From: JANQHO01 sp965218075
GTDB taxonomy: Bacteria; Bacteroidota; Bacteroidia; Flavobacteriales; Schleiferiaceae
Assembly: GCA_965218075.1 (NCBI GenBank)
Contig: CBDCJZ010000003.1
Coordinates: 62,001 to 126,000, forward strand
Length of the DNA stretch: 64,000 nucleotides
Direction: 5' to 3'
This document shows, piece after piece, positions 27,576-37,544 of this stretch. Position 1 is the stretch's first letter; each line of letters begins with the position of its first letter. The notes under the pieces were generated by a model. That model saw only the letters and a program-made list of their open reading frames with translations, had not been told where the DNA came from and made no database searches. Both the position numbers and the translations under genes were made by a program.

Positions 27576-27627
27576 GAGTCACAACTAAATTACTAAAGAT
27601 AATATCTTTCTAAGCTAATCGTGATCC
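27576..27627 (+). repeat. Dispersed palindromic repeat, copy 3 (most symmetric)
   Basis: Left arm GAGTCACAACTAAATTAC, centre TAAAGATAATATCTTT, right arm CTAAGCTAATCGTGATCC. The two halves pair over almost the whole 52 bases. It sits at the left boundary of the restriction-modification island, between rfbA and the methyltransferase. Confidence 0.65.
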
Positions 27628-27726
27628 TAAAAATTTTTCAAACACTAAAATAGAACTGTATTATTTCTGTATATATCTTAGTTATTTCGTAAAGAAATAT
27701 AAATTCATTAAAGAATCTAAACAGAA

Positions 27727-29337
27727 ATGAAACAAAGAGTTAATCAATTAACATTGTTTGGAGGAGGTAAGAGAGGGTTTATGAGTCTGAAAGAAACATC
27801 TGAGTGGGCATCGCAATATTTAAATCGTCTAGTTACAGTTTCCAATGTTTCGTATCTGCTCCAATATGGGCGAATAAAAAAATATGGAAGGGATGGTAAT
27901 CCATTGATTAACATTAAAGAACTAAAGGACTATTATGAATCTTATAACAAGGAAGAACAGTGGAAAGAAAAATTAGGTAAAGACCTCAACTGGCGCCTGT
28001 CTTTTGTAGAGTACAAGGAGTCGGAAAGAACAAAACACGTTCATAGGTTGCATCCTTATAAAGGTAAGTTTATTCCCCAGCTAGTGGAATATTTTCTTGA
28101 TTCTCACACAGATCAATTCAAGCAAAAGACACCTTTTCATAAAGACGATATTGTTTTGGATCCATTTTGTGGTAGTGGAACAACATTAGTTCAATCTAAC
28201 GAATTAGGTGTGCATGCAGTTGGTATAGATATTTCTGCGTTTAATTCAATGATTAGCAATACAAAAATTGACAAACATAACATCCCACAGATTAAAGAAG
28301 CAATTTACAATATAAGATTGAGCTTGGAAAATTTTCAGAAATCGAAAACCAATATTGTTTTTGAAAAACATTTACGTTCCGAACTTTTGAGATTTAACCT
28401 CGGGTATTTCTCATCCCCAGAGTATAAGAGAAAAGTAAGAAGAGAGGAAATCAACGAAAAAGAATATGCAAAAGATAAAGAGCAAGGGTTTTTACGTATT
28501 TATTACGACTTAGCTAAAAAATATAACATTCAAATTAGGCAAGACCAAAATAGTTCTTTCTTAGACAAGTGGTTTTTATCTCCGGTCAGAAAAGAAATTG
28601 ACTTTGTTTTTAATGAATTAAAAAAGATAGACAATAAGGACATTAAACGAATTTTAGCGATAATCTTGAGCAGGACAATTCGTTCCTGCAGAGCAACCAC
28701 TCATGCTGATTTAGCAACTTTAAAAGAGCCTGTCACAACTACGTATTATTGTAAGAAACACAGTAAAATGTGTAAACCTATATTTTCTATTAATGGATGG
28801 TGGCAAAGGTACACTGAAGATACGTTAGATCGACTTGCGGAATTCGATAGGATAAGAACTGAAACATTTCAAATCTGTTTGACTGGAGATAGTAGAACTG
28901 TAGATATTTACAAAGAAATCAAGAAGAAAAATACAGAGTTCGCAGAATTGCTGTTAAGAAAAAAAATTAGAGGAATTTTTTCAAGCCCGCCCTATGTAGG
29001 ACTTATTGATTATCACCAACAGCACGCATATTCATATGAAATATTGGGCCTTGAACGAAATGATGAATTAGAAATTGGGCCTCTTTTTAGAGGTCAAGGT
29101 AAAGAAGCAAGGGATTTCTATGTTAAGGGAATAGCAGAAGTTTTAAAAAATTGTAAAAAATATTTTCAAAATGATTTTGATATATTCTTGATAGCTAATG
29201 ACAAATTTAATCTCTATCCAGATATTGCTCAGTTAGCTAAAATAAAAATCGTCAAAATTTTTAAACGTCCAGTATTAAATAGAGTTGAAAAAGACAGGTC
29301 CAACGCGTATTCAGAAACCATATTTCATCTAAAATAA
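27727..29337 (+). CDS. DNA methyltransferase (N4-cytosine type) with N-terminal HTH
   Basis: A 536-residue SAM-dependent DNA methyltransferase. The SAM motif DPFCGSGTT is at residues 145-153 and the catalytic motif SSPPYVG at 419-425; SPPY is usual for N4-methylcytosine enzymes. A motif X-like HRLHPYKGKF precedes motif I, so the order is X-I-(long insert)-IV, with about 265 residues between I and IV available for target recognition. Residues 19-72 look like an excisionase/MerR-type DNA-binding domain (SLKETSEWASQYLNRLVT...), unusual for such an enzyme and perhaps autoregulatory. It is followed by a TdeIII-family nuclease, so it is the protective partner. Strong AT bias compared with neighbours suggests acquisition by transfer. 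Confidence 0.85.
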   Translation: MKQRVNQLTLFGGGKRGFMSLKETSEWASQYLNRLVTVSNVSYLLQYGRIKKYGRDGNPLINIKELKDYYESYNKEEQWKEKLGKDLNWRLSFVEYKESERTKHVHRLHPYKGKFIPQLVEYFLDSHTDQFKQKTPFHKDDIVLDPFCGSGTTLVQSNELGVHAVGIDISAFNSMISNTKIDKHNIPQIKEAIYNIRLSLENFQKSKTNIVFEKHLRSELLRFNLGYFSSPEYKRKVRREEINEKEYAKDKEQGFLRIYYDLAKKYNIQIRQDQNSSFLDKWFLSPVRKEIDFVFNELKKIDNKDIKRILAIILSRTIRSCRATTHADLATLKEPVTTTYYCKKHSKMCKPIFSINGWWQRYTEDTLDRLAEFDRIRTETFQICLTGDSRTVDIYKEIKKKNTEFAELLLRKKIRGIFSSPPYVGLIDYHQQHAYSYEILGLERNDELEIGPLFRGQGKEARDFYVKGIAEVLKNCKKYFQNDFDIFLIANDKFNLYPDIAQLAKIKIVKIFKRPVLNRVEKDRSNAYSETIFHLK

Positions 29338-29344
29338 AAATAGA

Positions 29345-30119
29345 ATGCCACTTACCAAAAAGCAGATAAAGAAAATTGAGGATACTATCAGAAATAGTCT
29401 AAGGAATAAATTTAAAACATAATAAACCAGAAACCAAAAACATGCCTTTTCATTATCGTTTATTGGGTCGTGATAGAATGGCTTTATTCTCTTTTATCCA
29501 TTCTTTGAACACTAGTTTTGGCACATCTATCTTTGAACCTGTAGCTGAAACTTTAGCGAGTCCGAATTTTGAATTTGTGCAAAAGCAGTATGTGGTTGGT
29601 AACGCAATAAGTGAACAAGCTCAATTTGAAATTCAGGAAATCATGGATGAACTTGCAACGGGAAAAGATCCGAATAAGAAAGAAGAAATTGAAAGAGTAA
29701 GAAAAGTTTGCAACAAAGGAAAAATGAAAAAAACGCGAACTGCAAAAATAGATTTATTTGTTGAAGGTTCAGATGGAGCAGTCTATATCTTTGATTTAAA
29801 AACTGTAAAGCCTAATGCCAGTAATTTTAAGGATTTTAAAAGAACATTGTTAGAATGGACAGCAATCTTTCTAGCGAAAAATCCAAGTGCAAAGGTAAAT
29901 TCATATATTGCCATTCCCTATAATCCGTATGAACCAAAACCTTATGAAAGATGGACAATAAAGGGAATGTTGGATTTAGGTAACGAACTAAAAATTGCCG
30001 AAGAATTATGGGACTTTTTGGGAAATGGCACTGTCTATTCAGGGTTATTGGATTGCTTTGAAAGGATTGGTCTTGACCTCAGAGCAGAAATTGACGCATA
30101 TTTTTCCAAATTCAAATAG
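29345..30119 (+). pseudogene. TdeIII-family type II restriction endonuclease, frameshifted near N-terminus
   Basis: The first ATG opens MPLTKKQIKKIEDTIRNSLR and stops after 25 codons. Dropping one A from the AAAA run at 29414-29417 joins this frame to KHNKPETKNMPFHYRLLG and gives a continuous protein of about 257 residues, the expected length. Without it, translation could only restart at an ATG at 29442, giving 225 residues. PD-(D/E)xK-like residues are in that part: Asp104 (AKIDLFVEG) and DLK at 118-120. TdeIII-type enzymes, as I recall, recognise GGNCC; specificity here is inferred. Whether the restarted product is active is unknown. The frameshift could also be a sequencing error or a phase-variable tract. 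Directly downstream of its methyltransferase (7-base gap). Confidence 0.8.
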
Positions 30120-30381
30120 CAGTACAACGTCTTGCCTACTTGGATACTATAGTTCTGGCATTGTAGTTTATTCTTGTGGGTTTACATGCCCTTTTTATTG
30201 ATAGGAGAAATAACTGTTGGTACCCTGGTTGTGATAAAAGAGTCAGAATTAGCAAGTGAGGCATTGAGGTGGCATAATCAAAAGTAGAAATAGGCCTAAA
30301 AGTCCAGCAACTCTCTACTTAGCCTTATAGAAATTGCTAGCAGAGTAATGACATTTGGGATAAGACCACAAGACCTTTATA

Positions 30382-32865
30382 TTAGAAACCAAAAGAGAGA
30401 TTAAGCTTGATAGCAAGGTTATCAGTAAACTGAGATAGAGAGTAAGTACCGTAGCGATAAAATATCCCCGCACCTAATTCTATAAAGCCAATGTATACCA
30501 GCTTATTCAACTCTATACCTGATTCAAAATAACCGGATTCTAAGGTGTTAAACTCTATACCTTGATGGAGATAAGAGTTAGAAAGGTTGCCAATGACAAG
30601 GCGGTTGACTATACCGATGTCAGACTTGAAGCTTCTTCTGTTAAACAATAAAGAGCCAAAATCTTGGCAGTAGGATAAATAAATGTATGTGTCTGAAAGA
30701 AACTCGTTAAAGCGCATAGTTTCAAAGCTGTTTTCATCGGTAAGCGATAGTAACCTGATGCCAAAATCGTCAGAATTAATCATATTGGCTTGATGAGCAT
30801 ATAGCTTGGAATAGGGGGTATTATTAAAAACTTTGCCGGACTGTAGAACAAAAATGGATTTTCCCCAATAAATGTGACGAAATTCATATTCCATACGGAA
30901 ATCTATTTTTTGGTAAGAGTAATCGCCATTCCAAAGTTCTTTAAAGCCTTGAGTGATTTGTACATAGAATACGGGGAAGCCTCGCTTTAAGGGTATTATG
31001 CCAATCGGTGTTCGAGTATACTTCTCTAAAGGGGCATAACGGAAAGACCCAATAAATTCTGTATAATTATACTTGGCAGGAGAGAAAGTAACATCGCTAA
31101 TAACTTGTCGGTAAGTATAAGGAGACTTAATAATATAACGGGTCTCATTTTGTAAGTTCCATCGAGTTTGAAGTTGAGGAAACGGATGGTATTCCATACC
31201 CATCCATAAGCGTTTTACTTCATCCCAATTTTCGATATAAAGCCTACGGTAATTACCTTCGAAGATACCTTTACTTGGCTTTTGAGTAAAATCAAGCCCC
31301 CCACTTTCCAGTATATCGAAGAAGTAGCCTCCTTTAAGACTTAGATTTATCTTTCGATTTATAATTGTCCTTGCGTGGAGCCCATACTTCCAAGTTTTGT
31401 CTTTAAGGCCATAGCCAAAATAGCCCCCAACACTAAAAATCCTGGAAATCCTATTGTTAGTATGGCCTCCCAAACCTAATCTCAAGCCCTCGTAAGTATT
31501 ATAGTTGAGAACTTTTTTAACTTCGAGATTTATAAACTTAATAGGTATTTTTCCCTTCAGAAACCCAATGAGGTCTTCCAATCTTTCATCTAATTTTATT
31601 GCCTCACCTATAGAATCAATTACTCGGTAGGTTTCTTTATTCTTATCGGTTAGAGGGCTTACTCTATGGCGATCTATTATTTCTAGAGAGTTGTTATGTG
31701 TGAGAGCATCAATTGAAAGGTTTACTCGGTCAATATCCTTTCGGCTGAGCTCTGCCTCGATGTTAATATCACTCAAATAAGTTCTTAAAGTGGCATAGGG
31801 ATTTATTCCGCTACTAGTATAGAAAATAAAGTCGGCATTGAGTTGAACCGGAAACCATGTCTTTTCACCAAATCGCTGGTATTGTTGTTGGATTTTCACC
31901 TGTATGCCTTCGTTTTCATATGGTTCTGCCAGCACATTTTGTATAGCCCAACTAGATGAGTTGATATAGAGTGATCCTTTCAGGGGCTCAAAACCGTAGC
32001 CAGGCTGTGGTCGAAAGGAAATAATAAAAACAGTGTCTGAAACAGAATTGTAGAGCGTGTCCTCCAATAAAAAGAAATAACGTTTAAGGCTACCGGGTGT
32101 AATAGGGTTGAGATATTCTTTTCCGGCAATCTCAATATAATCTTTGTAAAAAGAAAATGATCGAAGTTCAATTGCTATGAGAGCAAATAAAGGGTTTTTA
32201 AAGCCAGAGGTTCTATTGGCTATTACTGTTTCATTATCCCGTGAGGGAGCCAGAAACTTTCGTTCGGTAATATTTTCCATGAGGAAAAGATCCTGCTTTT
32301 CCATAAGGGATATTAGTCGGTAATTGGAAGAGTCTGCTTTAGTGTAATCATTGATTTTAATGGTATCCAGCTTAAGTTTTAGAGAGAGTCCAGGTTTAAA
32401 AGCCATAATGAATTTGGAATAGGATTTATAGGTGAAGGAAATCAGATTGAGCGGATTATTCAGCTTTCTGTTATCAATGGTATTTTGGATAATTCGGTGA
32501 GCTGGATTTACTCCCGGTAAAACATTTACTTCTCTTAATTGAGAAATCTTTTCATGTAAGGATAGCCTGATAAAATCACCTCTTAAAGTATCTAATAAAA
32601 CATTTTTGCTTTGATAGCCTATAAAAGAAAAGCGTAAGACTACGCTTGGGGGAACAAGCAATTGAAATTTACCGTCAATATCAGAAGATGTTCCCATTTT
32701 GGTATCGGCAATCGTGATATTTACAAAAGGCAGAAGGGCTTTGGTTTGAGCATTATTGACAATGCCTTTAATCATTCTGCTTTGGGAAAACAGGACTATT
32801 GGAAAAAATATGAGAATGGAAAACAGTTGCGCTTTCAACTTGGATAATATTACTGTTTTAAACAA
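30382..32865 (-). CDS. DUF5686 protein with carboxypeptidase-regulatory-like domain
   Basis: An 827-residue outer-membrane-associated protein. A signal peptide (to about residue 28) is followed by a carboxypeptidase-D regulatory-like beta-sandwich (IKGIVNNAQTKALLPFVNI...DIDGKFQLLVPP, residues 33-75, as in TonB-dependent receptors), then the DUF5686 region with many aromatic beta strands, ending in a C-terminal Phe (LNLSFGF), which suggests a large barrel. Family members in Bacteroidota have no established function. The neighbours, restriction island and hppD, suggest no link. Confidence 0.82.
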   Translation of the reverse strand: MFKTVILSKLKAQLFSILIFFPIVLFSQSRMIKGIVNNAQTKALLPFVNITIADTKMGTSSDIDGKFQLLVPPSVVLRFSFIGYQSKNVLLDTLRGDFIRLSLHEKISQLREVNVLPGVNPAHRIIQNTIDNRKLNNPLNLISFTYKSYSKFIMAFKPGLSLKLKLDTIKINDYTKADSSNYRLISLMEKQDLFLMENITERKFLAPSRDNETVIANRTSGFKNPLFALIAIELRSFSFYKDYIEIAGKEYLNPITPGSLKRYFFLLEDTLYNSVSDTVFIISFRPQPGYGFEPLKGSLYINSSSWAIQNVLAEPYENEGIQVKIQQQYQRFGEKTWFPVQLNADFIFYTSSGINPYATLRTYLSDINIEAELSRKDIDRVNLSIDALTHNNSLEIIDRHRVSPLTDKNKETYRVIDSIGEAIKLDERLEDLIGFLKGKIPIKFINLEVKKVLNYNTYEGLRLGLGGHTNNRISRIFSVGGYFGYGLKDKTWKYGLHARTIINRKINLSLKGGYFFDILESGGLDFTQKPSKGIFEGNYRRLYIENWDEVKRLWMGMEYHPFPQLQTRWNLQNETRYIIKSPYTYRQVISDVTFSPAKYNYTEFIGSFRYAPLEKYTRTPIGIIPLKRGFPVFYVQITQGFKELWNGDYSYQKIDFRMEYEFRHIYWGKSIFVLQSGKVFNNTPYSKLYAHQANMINSDDFGIRLLSLTDENSFETMRFNEFLSDTYIYLSYCQDFGSLLFNRRSFKSDIGIVNRLVIGNLSNSYLHQGIEFNTLESGYFESGIELNKLVYIGFIELGAGIFYRYGTYSLSQFTDNLAIKLNLSFGF

Positions 32866-32941
32866 AGCTCAAAGCTGAGATATCAAATGCGGGGGCAGTA
32901 TTGCAGAGAAAAAGCCGCTTCAGTTAGAGTGGATAGTGTTT

Positions 32942-34087
32942 TTATAAGGTTCCTCGGTTTTCTTGTTCTTGCTCTATGGCTTCAAATAGCGCTTTAAAAT
33001 TTCCTTTACCAAAAGATTTAGCTCCTTTGCGTTGAATAATCTCAAAGAAAAGAGTGGGACGGTCAGCAACTGGCTTAGTGAAAAGCTGTAGCAGGTAGCC
33101 TTCATCATCTCGATCAATTAAAATACCCAGTTTTTTGAGATCTTTCAGATCTTCATCAATTTCACCCACTCGGTCTAGAATGTCATCATAATAGTTATCC
33201 GGCACGTAAAGGAATTCAACCCCGCGATTTTTGAGGATAGAAACGGTTTCAATAATATTATCTGTGGCAACAGCTATGTGTTGCACCCCAGGGCCACCAT
33301 AAAAATTGAGATATTCTTCTATCTGTGATTTTTTTTTGCCTTCAGCCGGCTCGTTAATAGGGAATTTAATACGACCATTGCCATTGGTCATTACCTTGCT
33401 CATTAAGGCAGTGTATTTAGTGGAAATGTCTTTGTCGTCAAAAGATACTAGCTGAGTAAAACCCAACACTTTGGCGTAGAAGTTCACCCATTTATTCATT
33501 TCGTTCCAGCCGACATTACCTACTATGTGATCAATATATTTCAGCCCGACAGAAGCCGGGTTATAATTTGATTTCCACTCGCGAAAGCCGGGCATAAATG
33601 GACCATTGTAAATATTCCGTTCCAAAAAAATGTGAATAGTTTCTCCATAAGTCTCAATAGCTGATAGAAATACCTTGCCATTTTCATCTTCGATGGCTTT
33701 GGGCTTAAAAACGGATATGGCTCCTCTCTTAATGGTTTCTTCCCAGCTCTTTGTTGCATCATTCACCGAAAGAGCTATACTTTTAACGCCATCACCATGT
33801 TTATTGAGATGTTCATTTATCTTGCCGTCCTTTCCTAAAGGGGAGGTTAATACTAGGCGAACCCTATCTTGCTGCAAAACATGTGATACGCGATCTTTCA
33901 TACCTGTTTCTAAACCGGCATAAGCCACTGACTGAAAGCCAAAAGCAGTTTTATAGAAATGGGCGGCCTGCTTAGCATTTCCCACGTATAGCTCTACGTA
34001 ATCAGTTCCGTTAAGCGGGAGGAAATCCTCAGCCGCGGGAAATTCTTTTTTCAATTTTAAGGAAGAGTCATCTGTAAGTCTGATCAT
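32942..34087 (-). CDS. hppD: 4-Hydroxyphenylpyruvate dioxygenase
   Basis: A non-heme iron dioxygenase of 381 residues with two VOC-type domains. The iron ligands are visible as His187 (YIDHIVGNV), His270 (PGVQHIAVATD) and Glu349 (TLFFEIIQR). The C-terminal gate helix QRKGAKSFGKGNFKALFEAIE is also typical. It converts 4-hydroxyphenylpyruvate to homogentisate in tyrosine catabolism; the next gene on the same strand upstream, hmgA, encodes the next step. No aminotransferase or fumarylacetoacetase is in the window. Confidence 0.95.
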   Translation of the reverse strand: MIRLTDDSSLKLKKEFPAAEDFLPLNGTDYVELYVGNAKQAAHFYKTAFGFQSVAYAGLETGMKDRVSHVLQQDRVRLVLTSPLGKDGKINEHLNKHGDGVKSIALSVNDATKSWEETIKRGAISVFKPKAIEDENGKVFLSAIETYGETIHIFLERNIYNGPFMPGFREWKSNYNPASVGLKYIDHIVGNVGWNEMNKWVNFYAKVLGFTQLVSFDDKDISTKYTALMSKVMTNGNGRIKFPINEPAEGKKKSQIEEYLNFYGGPGVQHIAVATDNIIETVSILKNRGVEFLYVPDNYYDDILDRVGEIDEDLKDLKKLGILIDRDDEGYLLQLFTKPVADRPTLFFEIIQRKGAKSFGKGNFKALFEAIEQEQENRGTL

Positions 34088-34134
34088 ATACTAAACATGT
34101 TTTTAATAAAGTTAATAACTGAATAACTGAGATA

Positions 34135-35289
34135 CTACAACCAGCTTTTCCAGTAATCATCTAATTCAAGAGCTAGTCCCTCCTCGGTAATACGCAAAGG
34201 CCTAAAAGTATCTACCATTACCGCCAGCTCTTCTGTTTGGCTTTGGCCAATGCTACGTTCGGCGGCTCCCGGATGAGGTCCGTGAGGGATGCCTGCCGGA
34301 TGAAGACTGATAAAACCTTTATCCACATGATTGCGGCTCATAAAATCACCATCCACATAATACAATACTTCATCACTGTCAATATTACTGTGGTTATAAG
34401 GCACGGGGATCGATTCAGGATGGTAATCATATAAACGGGGACAGAAAGAGCAGATCACGAAACTGGTGGTTTCAAATGTTTGGTGCACAGGCGGTGGCTG
34501 ATGTATACGTCCGGTAATAGGCTCAAAGTTTTTTATATTAAAGGCATAGGGGTAATTATAACCGTCCCAGCCTACTACATCAAAAGGATGGGTAGCGTAT
34601 ACTATCTGGTGTAAATGATTTTCTTTTTTAATCTTAATCAGAAAATTGCCTTTTTCATCATGAGTTTCGAGATCGAAAGGTCTCCTTATATCCCGCTCAC
34701 AGAAAGGGGAGTGTTCTAAAAGCTGACCAAAGCGGTTATGGTATCGCTTGGGAATATGCACGGGGTTGAATGACTCTATAATAAAAAAGTGATTGCGTTC
34801 TGAGTCAAAATTTATTTGGTAAATCATGCCCCTAGGGATTACCAGGTAATCCCCATAACCAAATTTTATATTACCCAAAAAAGTTCTTAAGATACCACTA
34901 CCTTTGTGGATAAAGATGACTTCATCGGCATCGGCGTTTTTATAATAGTAATCAATAAGGCTTTTCTTAGGAGCCATCAAGCTAAGGTGGATATCATCAT
35001 TGACTAATACAGGAATGCGGGCTTTTAGATAGTCATCTTTGGGAGCAATGTTGCAGCCTTGCAACATACGGCTGGTAATATTTTTAGGCACTGCTATTTT
35101 GGGCGATATGTCTTTGGCTTCACCGATGTTCTTAACTTGAGTGGGTCTGTGCAAGTGGTATAAAAGGGACGAAATTCCACTAAAGCCCTCCGTGCCAAAC
35201 AATTGCTCGTAGTGAAGCAAACCGTCTTGCTTTTTAAAGATGGTGTGTCTCTTACGAGGTATTTTCCCTAATGAATGATAGATAGGCAT
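34135..35289 (-). CDS. hmgA: Homogentisate 1,2-dioxygenase
   Basis: A cupin-type iron dioxygenase of 384 residues that opens the homogentisate ring to maleylacetoacetate. Conserved features: MPIYHSLGKIPRKRHTIF at the start, DADEVIFIHKG, DYLVIPRGMIYQI, VVGWDGYNYPYAFNI and the iron-binding C-terminal region SNIDSDEVLYYVDGDF followed by HPAGIPHGPHPG. It is somewhat shorter than the 430-450 residue proteobacterial enzyme, as usual in Bacteroidota. It is followed by hppD with a 47-base gap, probably one operon, with a candidate promoter directly upstream. Confidence 0.93.
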   Translation of the reverse strand: MPIYHSLGKIPRKRHTIFKKQDGLLHYEQLFGTEGFSGISSLLYHLHRPTQVKNIGEAKDISPKIAVPKNITSRMLQGCNIAPKDDYLKARIPVLVNDDIHLSLMAPKKSLIDYYYKNADADEVIFIHKGSGILRTFLGNIKFGYGDYLVIPRGMIYQINFDSERNHFFIIESFNPVHIPKRYHNRFGQLLEHSPFCERDIRRPFDLETHDEKGNFLIKIKKENHLHQIVYATHPFDVVGWDGYNYPYAFNIKNFEPITGRIHQPPPVHQTFETTSFVICSFCPRLYDYHPESIPVPYNHSNIDSDEVLYYVDGDFMSRNHVDKGFISLHPAGIPHGPHPGAAERSIGQSQTEELAVMVDTFRPLRITEEGLALELDDYWKSWL

Positions 35290-35309
35290 GAGTAATATTT
35301 TTTGTCAAC

Positions 35310-35338
35310 CAAAAATAAGCAATAGCTACCTAAATCAA
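35310..35338 (-). promoter_or_regulatory. Candidate promoter of hmgA-hppD
   Basis: On the minus strand TTG (35336-35338) and TATTTTTG (35310-35317) are spaced by 18 bases, close to the Bacteroidota consensus TTG-N19-TAnnTTTG. It lies about 20 bases before the hmgA start. Confidence 0.45.
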
Positions 35339-35430
35339 TCTATATTCTTGTGTCCAAAGAAAAAAGATAAAACAAAACAATTGACCATAAAAAAGAGCTA
35401 CTGCTACTTCAATTAAAAAGTTTAGAATGC

Positions 35431-36453
35431 TTAAAGAACCGTTTTTCTGCTCTCCCTTCTCTTTTGTTTTTCTTCGCTAAGATGACAGACCTCTTTACAC
35501 TTAGGTGAACAAGTTCCTTTCCACTTTTCAGCGCAGTCCGAACACTGGATAAAAAGTAGGTTGCACTCTTTATTGACACAATTTACGTAGGTATCACAGA
35601 GTTTGCAGCATTGATAACAGTGGGCTATAACTTCATCTGAAATACTTTCACCTAAACGGCTGTCAAAAACAAAGTTTTTGCCTTTGAACTTATTTGGTAA
35701 TCTGTGGGCTTTTATTTGTCGTGCATAGTCTACAATGCCTCCCTGGAGCTGATTTACATCCATAAAACCATGGTGTTTTAAAAAAGCGCTGGTTTTTTCA
35801 CAGCGAATACCACCAGTGCAATAAAGCAATATCTCTTGATTTTCTTTTCCTTTAAGAAGATTCAACACTTCTGGAAGTCCCTCTCTGAATGTTTCTGATT
35901 CTGCGAGTATAGCTCCTTCAAAGTGGCCTATTTCGCTTTCGTAGAGGTTTCTTATGTCAACCACAATAGCTTTATCTCTATCTATAGCTTCATTCCATTC
36001 TCTAGCAGTAAGGTGCTTGCCTACATTAGCCACATTAAAAGAACTATCATCTAAGCCGTCTGCCACTATTTTAGAACGGACTTTAACGGTAAGCTCGAGA
36101 AAAGACTTACCATCGTCTTCCACTGCGAGATTAAAAGGAACATCTTTAAATTCAGGATGGGCGTAAAGCTGTTTCACAAAAGCGGACCAGTGGTGTTCAG
36201 GTAAACTCATCTGGGTATTTATTCCTTCTTTGGCTAGGTAGATGCGCCCCAAGCAGTTGAGTTCATTCCATTCAGCAAATAATTGGTCGCGCACTTCTTC
36301 GGGTTTTTCTATAATGACATAGCGGTAAAAAGAGATGGTCATTCTTTTAAAGTTTTCCGCTTTCAGTCTTTTTAGTAATTGCTCACGCCCCAACTTGTTG
36401 CATAGATCTTTTCCAGTATTAGGATCCACTATGATAGTTTTTTCAGTTTGCAA
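35431..36453 (-). CDS. trhO: tRNA uridine(34) hydroxylase, rhodanese-type
   Basis: A 340-residue protein with the three parts of TrhO/YceA: an N-terminal acylphosphatase-like domain (residues 40-125, FYRYVIIEKPEEVRDQL), a rhodanese domain with the active-site loop CTGGIRCEK (Cys212), and a C-terminal Cys-rich segment (CYQCCKLCDTYVNC onwards, with further CxxC pairs). It makes 5-hydroxyuridine at tRNA position 34. Start ATG agrees with family length. Divergent from the threonine dehydrogenase gene, from which it is separated by about 95 bases. Confidence 0.9.
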   Translation of the reverse strand: MQTEKTIIVDPNTGKDLCNKLGREQLLKRLKAENFKRMTISFYRYVIIEKPEEVRDQLFAEWNELNCLGRIYLAKEGINTQMSLPEHHWSAFVKQLYAHPEFKDVPFNLAVEDDGKSFLELTVKVRSKIVADGLDDSSFNVANVGKHLTAREWNEAIDRDKAIVVDIRNLYESEIGHFEGAILAESETFREGLPEVLNLLKGKENQEILLYCTGGIRCEKTSAFLKHHGFMDVNQLQGGIVDYARQIKAHRLPNKFKGKNFVFDSRLGESISDEVIAHCYQCCKLCDTYVNCVNKECNLLFIQCSDCAEKWKGTCSPKCKEVCHLSEEKQKRRESRKTVL

Positions 36454-36547
36454 AAGTATGGAAACTAACTAATTAGTGAGATATGAGTATCGCTAGCTTT
36501 GGGGTTGAATGATACTTGGAATAGTTAGATTATTATTTTTGTGGGAA

Positions 36548-37492
36548 ATGCAAAGCATACAAGAAGCTATACTTGTTTTAGGGTCAGCTGGCCAGGTCGG
36601 AACAGATCTAGTGCAGGTGCTTAGAGAGAGCAGCGACAACATCAAGGTGATTGCTTCGGATATTTGTAAACCTAAAAAAGATATGCTCGATTCGGGGCCT
36701 TTTGAAGAGATTGATGTGTTGGATAAAAATAAGTTGTTTAAAGTAATCAAACAGTATAATGTGAAGCAAGTGTATCAACTGGTGGCCATGCTTTCAGCGA
36801 AGGCTGAAAAAATGCCCATGAAAGCTTGGGAACTCAATATGCAAAGCCTTTTTAATGTACTGGAACTGGCACGCAAAGGGTATATACAAAAAGTATATTG
36901 GCCTAGTTCAATCGCTTCTTTTGGACATGTTGTGCCTAAGCAAAACACTCCCCAATTTACCGTTATGAATCCAACAACAGTCTACGGAATCAGTAAGTTG
37001 TCTGGAGAATTATGGTGCAATCATTATCATAAAAAATATAAAGTAGATGTGCGTAGCATTCGCTACCCGGGGCTTATTTCTTATAAAACAGAACCGGGGG
37101 GGGGAACTACGGATTATGCCGTTGATATTTTCCACAAAGCCAAGCAGAAGGGAAAATATACTTGTTATCTAGCTGAGGATACTGCTTTGCCAATGATGTA
37201 CATGCCAGATGCCATTAAGGCGACTATAGGAATCATGGAAGCTCCGGCAGAAAGGATAAAGATCAGGGCATCTTATAACGTTGCGGCTTTTAGTTTTGAC
37301 CCTGCTACTTTGAGTAAAGAGATCCAGAAGTATATTCCTGACTTCACCGTTTCTTATGATGTAGATTACCGAAATGAGATTGCACAAGATTGGCCTCAAA
37401 GCATAGATGATACTGAATCCCGCCAACACTGGGGATGGCAGAACGACTTCACCCTGGCTCAAATGGTAAAGGATATGCTGAAGCACTTATAA
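36548..37492 (+). CDS. NAD-dependent epimerase/dehydratase, SDR-type L-threonine 3-dehydrogenase
   Basis: An extended SDR of 314 residues. The NAD motif GSAGQVG is at residues 12-18 and the YxxxK pair at Tyr146 and Lys150. RYPGLISYKTEPGGGTTDYA is the segment distinctive of the SDR-type L-threonine dehydrogenases described from Flavobacterium and thermoplasmata. It oxidises threonine to 2-amino-3-ketobutyrate. I chose ATG at 36548, just before the Rossmann strand, over an upstream in-frame start 13 codons earlier that adds no conserved residues. The last 152 bases of this gene are duplicated at 38551-38703. Confidence 0.85.
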   Translation: MQSIQEAILVLGSAGQVGTDLVQVLRESSDNIKVIASDICKPKKDMLDSGPFEEIDVLDKNKLFKVIKQYNVKQVYQLVAMLSAKAEKMPMKAWELNMQSLFNVLELARKGYIQKVYWPSSIASFGHVVPKQNTPQFTVMNPTTVYGISKLSGELWCNHYHKKYKVDVRSIRYPGLISYKTEPGGGTTDYAVDIFHKAKQKGKYTCYLAEDTALPMMYMPDAIKATIGIMEAPAERIKIRASYNVAAFSFDPATLSKEIQKYIPDFTVSYDVDYRNEIAQDWPQSIDDTESRQHWGWQNDFTLAQMVKDMLKHL

Positions 37493-37544
37493 AATCAGAA
37501 AAACCTATGCAATACCCAGCTTTTTAAGCTCTATATACTAGATT

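Noticed and set aside
35954..36166. 70-codon plus-strand frame opposite trhO
   Set aside because: Shadow of the trhO coding sequence; no conservation.
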